A stretch of 53,696 nucleotides of DNA from Smittium mucronatum. Lineage: Eukaryota; Kickxellomycota; Harpellomycetes; Harpellales; Legeriomycetaceae. Of the stretch, positions 37,527-50,091 are shown piece by piece. Position 1 is the stretch's first letter. Each line of letters starts with the position of its first letter. Under the pieces are notes generated by a model. That model was not told the origin of the DNA. It saw only the letters and a list, made by a program, of their open reading frames with translations, and ran no database searches. The stretch spans positions 1 to 53,696 of the forward strand of contig LSSL01000878.1 of NCBI GenBank assembly GCA_001953115.1, read 5' to 3'. The translations under genes and the position numbers were made by a program.

Positions 37527-38708
37527 ATGAACATGTTTTCAGCTGGCAAAATTGAAATTCAACTTCAAAACGATACCATTCTGTTTCATGGTACTGAGGA
37601 GACCACGGGCTCGAAACTTGTTTATGGAAACATCCAGTTAATATTGAAATCAATGAAGAGAATCAAGTCAATATCCCTCAATTTATGCGGTGTTATCGAG
37701 AATGGTTTTCAGGGTGGGTTCAGGGACGTTAAAGGCTTCGATATGGCTGATTTAATTGAATCTAAGGATATGATAATAAATGATAAGCAGATACTCTACC
37801 AGTCAGATCAAAAAGCTGGTTCTATCTTCTTACCTGGAACTTACGACTACCCCTTTATAACTAAAATCAGAGGAGATTTGCCCGCCACTGTAGATACTGA
37901 ATTCGGAAAAATCGAATATACGATGAAGGCTGTTGCAGAGGGAGGTGGTATAATAAACCCGAGTATTTCGAAAAACGTTCCCTTATATGTTCGCAGAATA
38001 ATCAACTTGGAAAAAATGTTGTACACTCCAGCTGGTCGATCTTTTGGTAACCAGAACGAGTTCGATCCTATTGATTCAGGTGATTCCTTAAGGAGATCCT
38101 CTACTGACTCTGATTCTTCATCAGCATCAACTCTCAATGATACTCAAAATTTCTGTTTTGAAACAATTCCCATCCAAGTCAACAAAACCTTTGGTGATAG
38201 ATTGCAGCTGAGACTCGATACCAATAATTCCATATACTCAGTTGATCAGAAATTCAAGTTCAGTGTTGATTTCCTGCCTCTATCAAAATCAACCAAAGTT
38301 ATATCATATGGCGCAAGCTTGCGAGAAATGGTTCTGATGCCAGGCTGTAGAGGTTTTGGAAGAAGAGAATACTTGAGGACTATTGGATCCACCAAACAAT
38401 ACAAAGTGACTCCCAACATCCTTGCTCGTAGACGGGATTGTGGTAAACTCGCTTCAGACACTTACCACGATATTGAAGTCGAAATAACTACCCCAAATAA
38501 AGAAAACCATCTCGATGTCGATAACCGGAATTTCGAAATTTCTCATTTCCTTGAATTCTATTTTTACGTCGACCACAATGGTAACCGAGAAAGAAGCACA
38601 ATCCACGTTCCTGTTTACATCGTTCCCCAAGAGTATTTCTCTGAAATCAACTGTTTGCCTCTTTACTCTGATGTCACCACTGAGACCCCACCACCATATG
38701 TCGCTTAA
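37527..38708 (+). CDS. Arrestin-like (alpha-arrestin) protein with PPxY, intronless
   Basis: A single exon of 393 residues. The N-terminal arrestin fold is seen from residue 8 (KIEIQLQNDTILFHG), with ISLNLCGVIENGF and the family signature FLPGTYDYPF (about 101-110) followed by DLPATVDTEFGKIEYTMKAV. A Ser-rich linker (RRSSTDSDSSSAS, about 189-201) joins it to a C-terminal arrestin-type beta domain (about 210-365). The last residues are TPPPYVA, giving a PPxY motif at 388-391; LPLY at 377-380 is a weaker candidate. In fungi such arrestins recruit Rsp5/Nedd4-type ubiquitin ligases through PPxY to drive endocytosis of plasma-membrane transporters. The cargo is not predictable. It is the only intronless protein gene here that I trust. 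The start is the first ATG; the third codon is also ATG. Confidence 0.85.
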   Translation: MNMFSAGKIEIQLQNDTILFHGTEETTGSKLVYGNIQLILKSMKRIKSISLNLCGVIENGFQGGFRDVKGFDMADLIESKDMIINDKQILYQSDQKAGSIFLPGTYDYPFITKIRGDLPATVDTEFGKIEYTMKAVAEGGGIINPSISKNVPLYVRRIINLEKMLYTPAGRSFGNQNEFDPIDSGDSLRRSSTDSDSSSASTLNDTQNFCFETIPIQVNKTFGDRLQLRLDTNNSIYSVDQKFKFSVDFLPLSKSTKVISYGASLREMVLMPGCRGFGRREYLRTIGSTKQYKVTPNILARRRDCGKLASDTYHDIEVEITTPNKENHLDVDNRNFEISHFLEFYFYVDHNGNRERSTIHVPVYIVPQEYFSEINCLPLYSDVTTETPPPYVA

Positions 38709-39020
38709 TCGGCTCCTCCCACTTTTAATCTTCTTTACAACATATACATATCGTTTATTTTAGATTTCTCTTTTATATTTACCATTTGAAGTACTTTTAG
38801 TTTAGTTTATTATCAAAATGTATCACTATTCACTAATATCCTTTGTTTTCTTTCTTTTTTTTAAAAAAATCTTCATTTAATTCCTAAGGCGGGTTTTGCT
38901 GTTGCAGCTGAATGACTTTTCTTATTCTAATTTTGAGTGGAAGACATTCCCAGAGTATTTTAAATTTTGCTATAATGAGCAAGTCTATCCCTAATCATCT
39001 TTTAGGAGAATTAGGTTCAT
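38709..39020. other. 3' flank of the arrestin-like gene
   Basis: Contains the probable 3' UTR. No other signal is seen. Confidence 0.5.
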
Positions 39021-39191
39021 TCACACTATGGATGCATTAAACATTTTCACCCACTCTCTTTTGTTTTCCAATTGGTATGTTTTGATGATTTTTCGACCGA
39101 TAATTGTAAATTGAATCAGCCCCAATCTATCATCTCCGATCACGAATTCGCGCTGGAATCTGTCAAATTTCTGATTGGAGTCCACATGCAT
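39021..39191 (-). CDS. Tiny orphan frame, possible exon or remnant
   Basis: 56 codons from ATG at 39191 to TGA at 39021-39023 on the minus strand. The amino-acid mix is unusually balanced and charged for this genome, with segments FDRFQREFVIGDDRLGL and ENKREWVKMFNAS. The final basic-aromatic helix recalls the end of a PH domain, but that is a weak resemblance. No exon is evident upstream on that strand. The plus strand is also open here (39015-39260). It may be a gene fragment. Confidence 0.2.
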   Translation of the reverse strand: MHVDSNQKFDRFQREFVIGDDRLGLIQFTIIGRKIIKTYQLENKREWVKMFNASIV

Positions 39192-39260
39192 AGAACACTT
39201 AAACTTTATAGTTCAAGTTATTCACTTGCCTCTTTGAGCCAATCTCAACGAGATATATAG

Positions 39261-40967
39261 CCGGCTAGAGCGACAAAGGGGAGTTGAGCAATAAATTTTT
39301 TATAAGTTTTTTAAAACTTTTTAATAACTAATAAATAAATTCCCCATAAAATAAATAAACAAAATTGTAAATTGGAACAATTTTATAAGGCGGTTTAAAT
39401 ATTATTTTTTTTACAATTTTTTTTTTTTTCAATATTCAGGTTCAAGTCATTACATAAAATTCTCCTCAGGGCTCTATTCATATTGCAGAAAAAATAGGAA
39501 GGATAATTATTAATCATAGTAAATAGGATGCAATGGGGACCCAAAATTTCAAGCTTCAGTACAAAGATATTTTCAGGTTTTTATTAAAAAACATTCAACC
39601 TTATGAAACCATCTTCCGCCAATTTAATTTCAATTTATCAATTATTTTATTATGTTCGGTATAGTTTAGATTGTCGATTTTTTCTTTAAAAAAAATTGTA
39701 TAGAAAATGGAATTTATTTCGAATCAATAATTTTTTTTTAAATGAAGTTAAGTTGTTAAAAAATTCATGGAAAAGTAACCGTGTTAATATACAGGCTTCT
39801 TAGAATCAAAATATATGCAGGGTATCAGAAAGATGGCTCTTAAAATACTTACAGCCATTATCCAAAATCTGTAGAATAATATATCAATAAAAGTATATAG
39901 CTTTAGTTTCTTCCATAAGCTCAAAATGAAAATGTTTTAAAAGCCCCGCCGAATCTGAATGCAAAATATTAATCATAAATAAATCGATCTTTATCTATTC
40001 CTAAACGAATCGAGCTTAAGCCCAAAAAATCACCGATGTGGATATTTATTTTTTAACATCTATTTTAAGGAAGCGGAGAGTTGTTTTATATCAAATTTAT
40101 ATATGGGAGAGGCAAAAGTTTACTCTCTTTTGATTTATTTTAAATATCTAATAAATAAAAGCGATATCCAACCACCTCTCTAAAAAAGCCTTGCTAGGGA
40201 TAAAATATCGATTTAAAAGATTCATCATACTCACATATTTACCGACATGAATATTTTAGTATCATATTCTAATCTGATCTATAACGAGAATATAATAAAA
40301 AAAACTGCTTTTAAACAAAGCAAATTTTCTTAACAGGTGAACCATAAAATCTTAAAAATCAGTCATTTTATGATGAATAACTCATCACACTCCCTTAAAT
40401 TTAACCCCATGATACGAAAAACAACAAAATATCGACTTTATCTGAGATTAAAAGATATGTGTACTCGATATTAAAACTCCATACTAAATCATTTTCAAAC
40501 AAAACAATCCCTTATTTAAAGCATCTTCTACACCCATTCATAATTGTGCCTTCATTTAAATCCACATCTCTAAAAAAAAAAGCAGATAAGGAATTATCTA
40601 TTACGGCTTTTGGCTTTATATCGAAAAATCATCCAATCAATATCAAAATAAAAGCAAAATACAAGCTCAGTCAAATTTTAATGGATTTTATTGGTTAATG
40701 GTATTGCTATGATTTAATATTTTTCTCTGCTTGCGCTTAATCACAATTATCTGCCATTTAAGATTTGATTTAATGTATCTCATTGGATATCAATGCTCTC
40801 AGTTTGGATGTAAAATATTTATAAATTCATCATGTGAGAACTTATGATTATTTCTTTTGCATTGTCACAATCTTGAATCAACTTTTGATAAGTTATATAT
40901 CTGCTTCATTTTTCTCGTTTGGAGAGTTCATCAGATTTGAACTCTACCCGACTTAGCAGTATTAGGC
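39261..40967. other. Intergenic, AT-rich; upstream region of the PPR-like gene
   Basis: Mostly AT-rich with no supported gene. A 79-codon plus frame at 40459-40698 is Lys/Ile/Ser-rich without a motif. The promoter of the gene starting at 40968 should be in the less biased part after about 40700. Confidence 0.5.
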
Positions 40968-43900
40968 ATGTCTGCCAAGGGTCCGTTTCTGAACGCACTG
41001 CGAAATGCCCGATTAAAGGTATCCGATTTGCATTTCAATTATTATTAACTGTTTTACACCTATCCTCCCAAATTTCAATCCCTTTGTCACTTTTTTTTTT
41101 CGCGTTTAGCCTCAAATATGGAATAAGACAATAAACCCTCTAGAGTGCAGGATTCAAAATTCTCTTTTCAATTTTTCAAGCCCTTTATCCGCAATACCTA
41201 AACGTACTTTTAACACGAAATCTTTTCAAAACCCCAGCAACACTGATGTCTTTACTTCTCCTCGAAAAGACAATTTTGCCTCAAAAGATTATTCAACATT
41301 AGAGGACGGTATATTGCTAAATGTACGGGATAAATCTAAACACGTTAAATCCGTTTCATTGGAAAGTAGGGAGCATGCAATATCACTTTTGAACAAATGT
41401 CTTAGCATTGGTGACTTGGACGAAGGGGTTAAAATAGCTACTACAATGAAGGATTTTCATTTGCTCTTCAACCTAAATAATGACCAATTTCCTTTTGGAA
41501 ATCTTGTCCACAAAGATGATCAAATATTTAGTTTACTTCTTAAAATTTCAAAAAATAATTCTGAGTATTTGCCTGTTCTGGATTTAGCATGGATCGTGTT
41601 AAAAGAACACCTAGACGTCCAAATTCATCTTAATGAATTCTTTCCAATGGAAGAGTCTTTGGTTTTAGATATGATTGATATCTATACTGGCGTTCAACAC
41701 TTTGAACCATTTCCTCGAGAACGTTTAGGGAGATCGTGTGTACAATTTTTGAAAAAAGCTGGTTACCAACTGGATAACGGGTTTAAAAATTTTAGTTTAG
41801 AATTAATAAAAGGCTATATTCGGGCTTTGGGATATGCTGGGAATAGATTAGATCTGGAATTTGCCTTGGCCCAAATATCTGACTCTAAGATTTACCAAGA
41901 GCTCAAAATGGATATTTCCCTGGCCTACGCATACTGCTACGAACTTGATAAATCAAGAAAGCATTACTTGGAGCTTGTATCCCTCGTTGCTGATAAAGAT
42001 AGAATTTCTGAGGTGTGTAGAGGGATTTCCCTATCCTACTCTGAAATTGGTTTGGTAGACTCCGCCATCAAAATTTGGAACAATTTTAGCGTCCTTGTTG
42101 GTCCACCAAATTACAAATTTCTTGGCTGCAGTAATCAAAGACTCATGTTTATATTTTATTCCAATTCCATGAAGAACTTTGCCCCAACTAAAATCTTTTC
42201 TGAGCATTTTTTCAACTCATCTATAATAACTTCTACTTGGGATTATGGCGCCAAATTAAACAAGGATCAAAAACTTAATTTTATTAAATGGATGGACTTT
42301 TCGCAACCTAAAAATGATGATTTTTATCTTGATGAGTACCTCGATATGGAAATTTACAAAGAATCTGTCAAAACGCTGCAGACTGAGTTAGAGTGCTTTC
42401 TTCTAAGTAACATTCTTTTTCCAGAAATTATCCCATACCATAATGTAAATATTTACCTAGATAAAATAAAAAATCTCCAGGGAAATTTAAGTCAAAAGGA
42501 TTATGAAAACTTACTGTGGCAACTTGTTCTTTCCAAATCTATTCTCCACAAAGAGACCTTTAAAAAGGCATTAAATCTAATTAATGAAGCCTTAGATATC
42601 TATGGAAGCTCTTTATCTAATGAAGTTTTCCTTCCCGCAATTGTTTCATGCCTTCCAAGAACCATCACTAGTAGGCCCTATGAAGATATTTTTAAAAATA
42701 AAAGTACTGAATCTTATTTCTATCCTAATGGAATGCAAATTCTTCACCGAAATAGAACAAAGCCTCATAATCATGTAAATCAAATACTAAAATTGGCATC
42801 TGATTACGATATCGAAATCAGCCACGACATGGAAGTCGCTGCAATGTGGTCATCAGCATCTATTTTTAATTATAATGACGTTGTAAAAAGATTCAATTCG
42901 CTATTATTAAAAATTTGTATACCTGAAACTGTGCAGGAAAGGATAACAAGACCGAAAACCAAACTTCAGGTCAATTCTAGCGAACGGGTGTTTTCACATT
43001 TTTACGCAATGATGGCCAGAACTCACAGATCTGCCCTTTATTCTCTGAATATTATTTACCCTAAGATGATTAATGAATTTGGTGATGAAATATTCAGTAA
43101 CAGGATGCTTAATTTTTTGCTCTTTAGTTGTGAAAAATCCGCTAGTCCGAAACTTGCTATTGGTCTTATTGAAAAAGCAGAAGGCTTGGGGCTAAATCTG
43201 AATAATAGGACGGAGGAAAGTTTGATGAGGTGCTTTTTCGCATGTCCTCATACTCAGTTCATTGGAAAAAGATACTTGGATCGGTTATCATATAACGCGG
43301 ATGGAAGTCCTGCAAAGTTTTCAAAAATGACATACTATCTCCTTATTGAAACCTACGCCAGAAATAAAAAAGATTTTAAATTTGTGAAAAAAGTTTATGA
43401 TTTATGGATTGAAAGCTATTCAAATAGAAAATTGTTTTCAGCTGAGTTTATCAAAATTAATTCAAATTTAAACGAACTTGAATCTAATGGCAAATTGCAG
43501 CAAAACTATAGCATTTTATCCGAAAACTTAAAGAGGGTCTCAAACGGCAATCTTTTGAAAGCTTTCAAAGCCAGTGACAGAAATATAGGTTTAGGTCCTC
43601 CCAATCCTTGGATAAATGATATTCTTTCGATGGAGACAATTAGTAAAAAGTTTGAAGTTTACGATAAAGACTTATTTGACAGAGCTAGATATTTCGAAAT
43701 ACAGATAGGTCTTCTTATGGCTGAGGCATATATACGTAATGGATACTTATCTCACGGAAACTACCTAGTAGAAAATTTATTCCCATTGTTGATTCAATCA
43801 AGGAAGGTCTTTGAGTGTGATATGTTATGGGAGGACCTCGCAGGTGTTATCAGTGCCTACTGGTATCGATATTTGCAAGACAGATCCTCAAATGAATACC

Positions 43901-44205
43901 TTAAGGGTTCTTTTGAAATTCTTGATTTGTTCTTAGAGCGTTTCTTTTATAAAACTGTTGTTTCTGATTCAAAAGATCCTAATTCTGTTGCTCGGGGAAG
44001 CATTTATGTAAAAATTCAATTACACAGTGCCTTTAAAAACAAAAGGACTTTAAGTGTTATGCCTCACTGGAATGGATTTCTAGCCAAAATTATTGGAGAC
44101 TTAAAAAGCAAAGCTACAAACATTGAAAATGGATTAGAGATTAAGATCTGGGAAGGAGATTATGTTTATATATCCGATTATTTCAAAAGCGTGGATTTGA
44201 TCTAA
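40968..44205 (+). CDS. PPR-like helical-repeat protein, probably mitochondrial, 2 exons
   Basis: Exon 1 is 40968-41018, 17 codons (MSAKGPFLNALRNARLK). Exon 2 is 41110-44205. The intron is 91 nt, ending GCGTTTAG. Together they give 1048 residues. The start was chosen because exon 1 joins in phase and supplies a basic, non-acidic amphipathic N-terminus typical of a mitochondrial presequence; exon 2 alone has no ATG near its beginning. The rest is almost entirely alpha-helical. It has segments of pentatricopeptide-like spacing, such as AISLLNKCLSIGDLDEGVKI, GISLSYSEIGLVDSAIKIW, LAIGLIEKAEGLGLNLNN and YYLLIETYARNKKDFKFVKK. Fungal PPR proteins act in mitochondrial RNA stability, processing or translation. 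The repeats are degenerate, so the exact family is uncertain and a generic TPR/HAT-like solenoid is possible. The long exon has no stop or frameshift. Confidence 0.8.
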
Positions 44206-46453
44206 CTTCTTCCGTCCTATAATTTATTCATTTCTTTACATCTATATTTGTTTAATATAACTAGAATTTTTTTTTAGCGAAACTGAATGAAATTTATACT
44301 ATATTATATTTTAATTTTAATAGCATCATTAAATCTACTGATGCTATCTATAATCCTTATTCTTATGTTTTTCTAAAGTGGTTTTAATTTTAAAATCATT
44401 TTTCTTTATTGATTGGGTTTCTGTTTTGTAGATGATTATCTAATTTTAACTGGTAGAAAGTTAAAAGCACTAAGGAACTAGAAGCTTGAATGGTATAACT
44501 AAAATGATAAATATTTACTCAAAACACCTTTCCTTTTTGATTCCAAGAAATAGTTCTTTTTTTTACACTGAAACTTTCCTCAAAAAAATAAGTGAAAAAA
44601 ACTTATTTATTTTAATCAATATCAGTTTTGAAAAAACAAACTATTTAATCTAATTTTGAAAAAAAAAAAAAATTAAAAAAAACGTTTTAAACAAGTTTAT
44701 AACTTGATTCCCTCAGACAGAACGATATTTTAAAAGATAATGGGCAATTAAAACCGATCTATCCAACCTTTTATTTTCTTGGTTTCGTTTTATTTTCCTT
44801 AATAAAAAAATAAAAATATTTGTATCCATAATTTTACTACTTTAAAGAGATTTTTAATATCATAATCTTTAAAAAGTATTCCAAATAAAGAATTAATTTG
44901 AAATTATTTCGGTCCAAATAGTGTTTGAATCTAATTATATCTGTTAGGTATCAAGTATATACTGTTTGCATATGAATTTTCCAGGTATAAAATCTTAAAT
45001 TTTCAATATTTTTCGTCTAAAAAACTTCACACAAACACGTCCAATTATTCGACTATATAACTATGATATTATATATGTTGAAGTTTTTGATATCTATGAA
45101 AGAATTTCTTAGAGAAAATAGTGGTCAAAATTAGGAATAAATTAACTCAGTAAAAAAATGAAATTTAATTATCATTACTCAAATGCTTAAAACTAAAAAT
45201 TTGAAACCAATCAACACAAGTTGCACATAAAACTTACAAAGAATAAGTCATGAAGAGATTCTGAGAAAATAGATTTCACAAAGATTATAAAGAATTTAGT
45301 GGAAATAAAAGGAGATAATACTTTATTAAGGCGTATTTTAGATAAAGATAGCAAAGGTTCTTTGAATGAAACAATTAAAAGAATTCATTGGGGCTATTGG
45401 AATTATCCTGTAATCAATGAGATAAGGAAATTAAACACCAGTTCGAATTTATGTTGTTATTTTAAAATATGAAACCCTGAAACCCGAAAAAATAAGTATA
45501 AAATACTAAGAATTACTTAACCAAAAGGGAGGGCATCGAAAATTTAATAGAAGTATGAGCGTCAATTATTAGGATAATACGCACATTATTCCCATACTCT
45601 TACTAAAATAATACCCTTTCCGGAGGATTATAATACCTTTAATACTATTAAAATCTCTAGCTTTTAATTTTTTTCAAATAAATAAAAAAAAAACCTAAAA
45701 AAAAACAATAACAATACACAAATAATAATAATAATAACTTATAATTTATAAAAAAAATCACTAACTTTAATTAAAAAAAAATGACTCAAAAGAAATCAAA
45801 ATTTCTAGAATCCAGTCCAGGCAGGGGCATGAAGAGGAAAATCTTTGAATACATAACGCTAAAGAGAAAATATATTCTTAAACCAGGAAACCCATCACAT
45901 ATACATATGATGATGAATATGCACATTGTTTATTTTAGATATTAATTACGTATATTATCCAAGTTTTCATAAATTATATTCCTTTTGTTTTTATTATTTT
46001 TTTTTAGCTTATCAAATATTAAGCTTCCCAAATTATTTTTGAGGCCATTCTAAAAATAACTAAAATCATCCTGATATAAAAATAATTTTTTTACTTTCAT
46101 CGCAATAAATTTAATTTTAATGGGTTGGGATATTTTATTAGATTTCTAAAGCTGAAACTTTTAAATTATGAGAGAATTTTTCGATGATAATATTGAAATA
46201 TTGTGTTCAAAGGATTAAAAAAATATACAATAGGAATAAATTGACATAATTTCAGTTAATATTACTAAAAAAAATTTATTCAAACAGCCTTTAATTTTCA
46301 GGTAACAAATTTTTATATTAAAAAAATTACACTTTTATTAAGTTAATCAAGCTCTTCAGGATCCATTTATTTGATTTTAATATATTTAACTTTATATTTA
46401 AAAATTAAAAATAATTTTATTTTCATAACGTATAGTCTCAAATTTTATTCGAA

Positions 46454-46480
46454 TTCTAATCAAACTCTAATCAAATTCTA
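46454..46480. repeat. Short tandem repeat, 11-mer
   Basis: Two full units and one partial unit of YTCTAATCAAA in direct succession within AT-rich sequence. Confidence 0.6.
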
Positions 46481-46812
46481 AATAATTATAATTATTTTTA
46501 AAAAAAGTAAAAGGATTAAAAAAAATTGTTTTTTTTTGTAAAAACATCATTAGCTCAAAAAAATTACTAGATATTTTATAGACTGTGTGATTTCTAAAAA
46601 TAGAGTAAATTTTGATGTCAAAAAAGCAAATACAATCTTTGGCATTCGATGTATAATATTTTCACCTTATATTATAATTTAGTTAGCGATAAATTTTAGT
46701 AACTTTTTAAATCATAATTTTGGAGATATTATAAAAATCACCACATTTTTTTGAAGGTAATTTATTTGCAATATTTGAATACTAGAAAAAACATTCGAAA
46801 AAATTGACTTTC

Positions 46813-46883
46813 CCTCGGACAGGAAATTGAACTTCGATCGCCAATTTTACAGACCGTAATACTCACCATTATACTATCCGAGG
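46813..46883 (-). pseudogene. tRNA-like gene, Asp-like body with GTA anticodon, T stem decayed
   Basis: Read on the minus strand. The acceptor CCTCGGA pairs perfectly with TCCGAGG. The A-box region TAGTATAATGGTGAGTAT and the spacing match eukaryotic tRNA-Asp, and the total length with the discriminator is 72, as in yeast tRNA-Asp. The discriminator is G (46812). The anticodon loop reads CTGTAAA, a Tyr (GUA) anticodon, and the first pair is C-G as in tRNA-Tyr. The anticodon stem is weak: only about four pairs, two of them G-T. The T stem CGAAG/TCCTG has two A-C mismatches around a normal TTCAATT loop. A run of T follows at the 3' flank and could end Pol III transcription. Most likely this is a decaying tRNA copy; a functional odd tRNA cannot be excluded. 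Confidence 0.6.
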
Positions 46884-48900
46884 TTTAAAAAATTATACTG
46901 TAGTCATTTCTGTAGAACCAGGGTAAAATATAAAATTATTCGCCTTATCCCTTTAATTATTTAAAATTTGGTGTATTTTATATATTTTTACCAAATTTTT
47001 TGAAAAAAACAATAAGAATTATAAATATTTCATAAATTATTCTTAGATTTACAAATGAAATATTCCAGAAACAAGTTTTCAAAAAAAAAAAAAAACTATC
47101 ATGTTTCTTAATTAATACATTACTCTAAAATTTAGTCAAAATTATCGATATTAATGTTTTTATAATGTATTATTTCAATTAAATATGGTTAAAAATTAGG
47201 CATATACCTGAAAGATATTTATGATTATAATAAAACAAATATCAGAAAGAATTTCTAATTAAACATTATTACTTAATCTTAAATATACCGAAATAGAGTT
47301 TTTATATTATACATAATTTAAACATGCATATAAAATGTGTTATATGGGTATTAAAAACATACTATACCTATAAAGACATATTTTTGATTTTTTTCGATTG
47401 TTATTGACGCATAAATATTTTTCGAGCTTTCTAAAAGAAAAATATATAAAAAGTATAAATATTTGTTATTTATCAATGAAAACGCGCTATTTTAGATATA
47501 TATAGAATAATTTATTATAAAAATAATATAATTGTACCCTTATATCAAAAAAATAAATAAATTTCAAAATAAATTTTACTTAAAAATAAAATAAAACTTT
47601 GATTTTTTACTTTGTAAATTTAAGCCTATAAATAGAAATCATATAATTCAAGTTTATTAAATCTCCTTTTACAGATTTTTATTTCTTTCTTTAAACCCAA
47701 ATTTATTACATCTTCGATAAATTGTTCTTTCTATAGTCCACTTCTTGCTTTATTTTCGGGTTTTTAATATTTTACTTATTCATATATATATATTTTTAAT
47801 ATTCACTTTTTTTAAGGGATGGGTTAAAGGGTAATATGATTTTTCGAAATTTTTTTTAGGATTTTAATTATAGTGTGTTTTTTTTATTTAGTGATCAATT
47901 TAATAATAGTAAAATTTTTATTTGGAATATTGGAATTTATATGATTAAAACAACAATTCAACACTTTATTTAAATATTCTATGAGAAAATATATATTACA
48001 GTTTTATCTAAAAAAAATCCTTTTTGAATTTTTTTTATTAATCTGTGTCCTTATTTTATGTTATTGATATTACTCATTATTTTTTCACGCATTTTTTATA
48101 AAGATTTCAAAAAAATTGCATGATTTCGTTTAACTTTAAACTATGAGTTTGTGGATCATGAAATTTTCTCAAAGAGGAGGCAAAAATAAAAATAAAAAAT
48201 TCGCCATTTTAAACGGAAACAGTTATCATTATCTAAATATATTTACATAAAAGAATTATTCGAATGAAAGACAAATTAAAGTCATGCATAAAATTTAAGA
48301 CTATAATCAACCAAAATATCCGAATTTATTCATAAAAGCATATTTTTGAAACGGAAATTTAATATTGGCTTTTTAAAAAAATAAAAAATCAACTAAAAAT
48401 CTTAATTCTAAACTAAAAAGGGTACTCTGGTACTTATTTTTTCTATGATTTTTGCAACTTAAAATTTTTTTCTCAATATGCAAATATTAAAAAAAATAAA
48501 AAAATTTCTATTATTTAATTTTTCTTTTCATACTATAAAAAAAGGCAGTTAATGAATAAATTCTTATTTTTTATCTTTAAATATTTAATTTCTATATTTT
48601 TAATTAAACTAATAACGTTAATGAATCCATTTATAATTATGATTATAAAATACTTAAATTAATCTTGAAAATAAGATGTTTTATTTATTTTTCTTTTTTT
48701 TTGAAAAAAAAAAGAAAGAAGTTTTCTAAAAAATATTTTTCAGGTTAATAAAATCCCTAAAAAATAAAATAAAATAGGTATTTTAAATCAAATATAATCG
48801 AGAAAATTTTGAATTTTCTTATTTGAATTTCTTATAAAAGTTTTAAAAAAGTCAGAAAACACTTTAATTATTCATTTTTTTAGCTTTCAAATGTAAAATG

Positions 48901-48978
48901 ATACAAAATCATGTAAAATTATGTAAATTGTTTACAAAATATATCATGGGATACAAAATTATGTAGATTCATACAACG
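48901..48978 (+). repeat. Left arm of an inverted repeat pair
   Basis: Two related units: one containing AAAATTATGTAAATTG then TTACAAAATATATCAT (48907-48947), and a second containing ATACAAAATTATGTAGATTC (48950-48969). Both recur in inverted orientation and in the same order at 50193-50154 and around 50115-50092. Confidence 0.5.
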
Positions 48979-50091
48979 AGTTTAGAATATTTTTTTCTCT
49001 GGACATATTTTAATTAAAAAAATTTCAATAAATAAACTATCTAATTATCATAAATAGAGTTTATTAAGATTTTAATTTATAAGTATACAAGTAAAAATAA
49101 TGTTATAACTGGTACAAAAAAAATCTCTTGTATTTATAATTAAAAATAGCTCAGCTGTGTTTAAATAATCTTTTGTTATATCTATATATCATAATTAAAA
49201 ACAGTTTAAGCTATGTGTTTTCGATTACAAAAGCAATCATAGTTGAATTATAATTAGATAAATTGTTATTAAATATCAATTGAAGTGTTTGGGATTCGAT
49301 AATTTTATTGTTTTTTTTAGTAGAAAATAGCCTTAAAACAAAGAACTAAAAAGAAAAATTACGTTTTTTGTTAGGAATTAAAATATTCATATAAATAGGT
49401 TTATCGATTTTCTACTTTTTTTCATCCATATTTGAAGCAAGATGATGTAACATAAAGAACAAATCATTATTAATTTTATGTTCGGCTTAATTATTGATTA
49501 ATTTGAATATTAAATCCGTTTTTTATCTGAGATCAGCACATAATTAAAGTTTTCGTATATAGTATTTTATTATTTAAACTACCATTCTGTAAAAAAATTG
49601 GGCATTCGTATTTTTCATTTTTTATAAAAAAAATGTATATTTTAATAAGAAACTATATTATCAAAATTATAAAAGAATACTGGTCCCCGCAAACATGATA
49701 AATGCTCAAATCGTCAAAAAATCACTTTAATTTTATAAAAATTGATCTTTAAACAACTAAATATTTATACACGGATATATTGAATATTAAGACTTTTTTT
49801 CATAATATTAGGGAAATAAATGCAGAATAAATTTCCATTTAAACCCACAATTATCCCGATGATATTAGATGTTTTCTTCTCACTTAAGATGGAGTAAATA
49901 AGTTGGTTAGTATACTTTTTAATATGAAATTTTGTATAAAAAATTCAGGGAATGAACCTAAATAAAAACAATAGTTATGGTTGTGGGATGTTTCCTAAAT
50001 AACAGCTAGCTATTTGTTAACTAATATAACCTTTTATCGAATAGAAATTCTCTAATTAAAATTTGGACAATAAAAATAAATTCTAAACTTT

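Noticed and set aside
40459..40698. 79-codon plus-strand frame upstream of the PPR-like gene
   Set aside because: Lys/Ile/Ser-rich without motif, and no phase-compatible link to the downstream exons.
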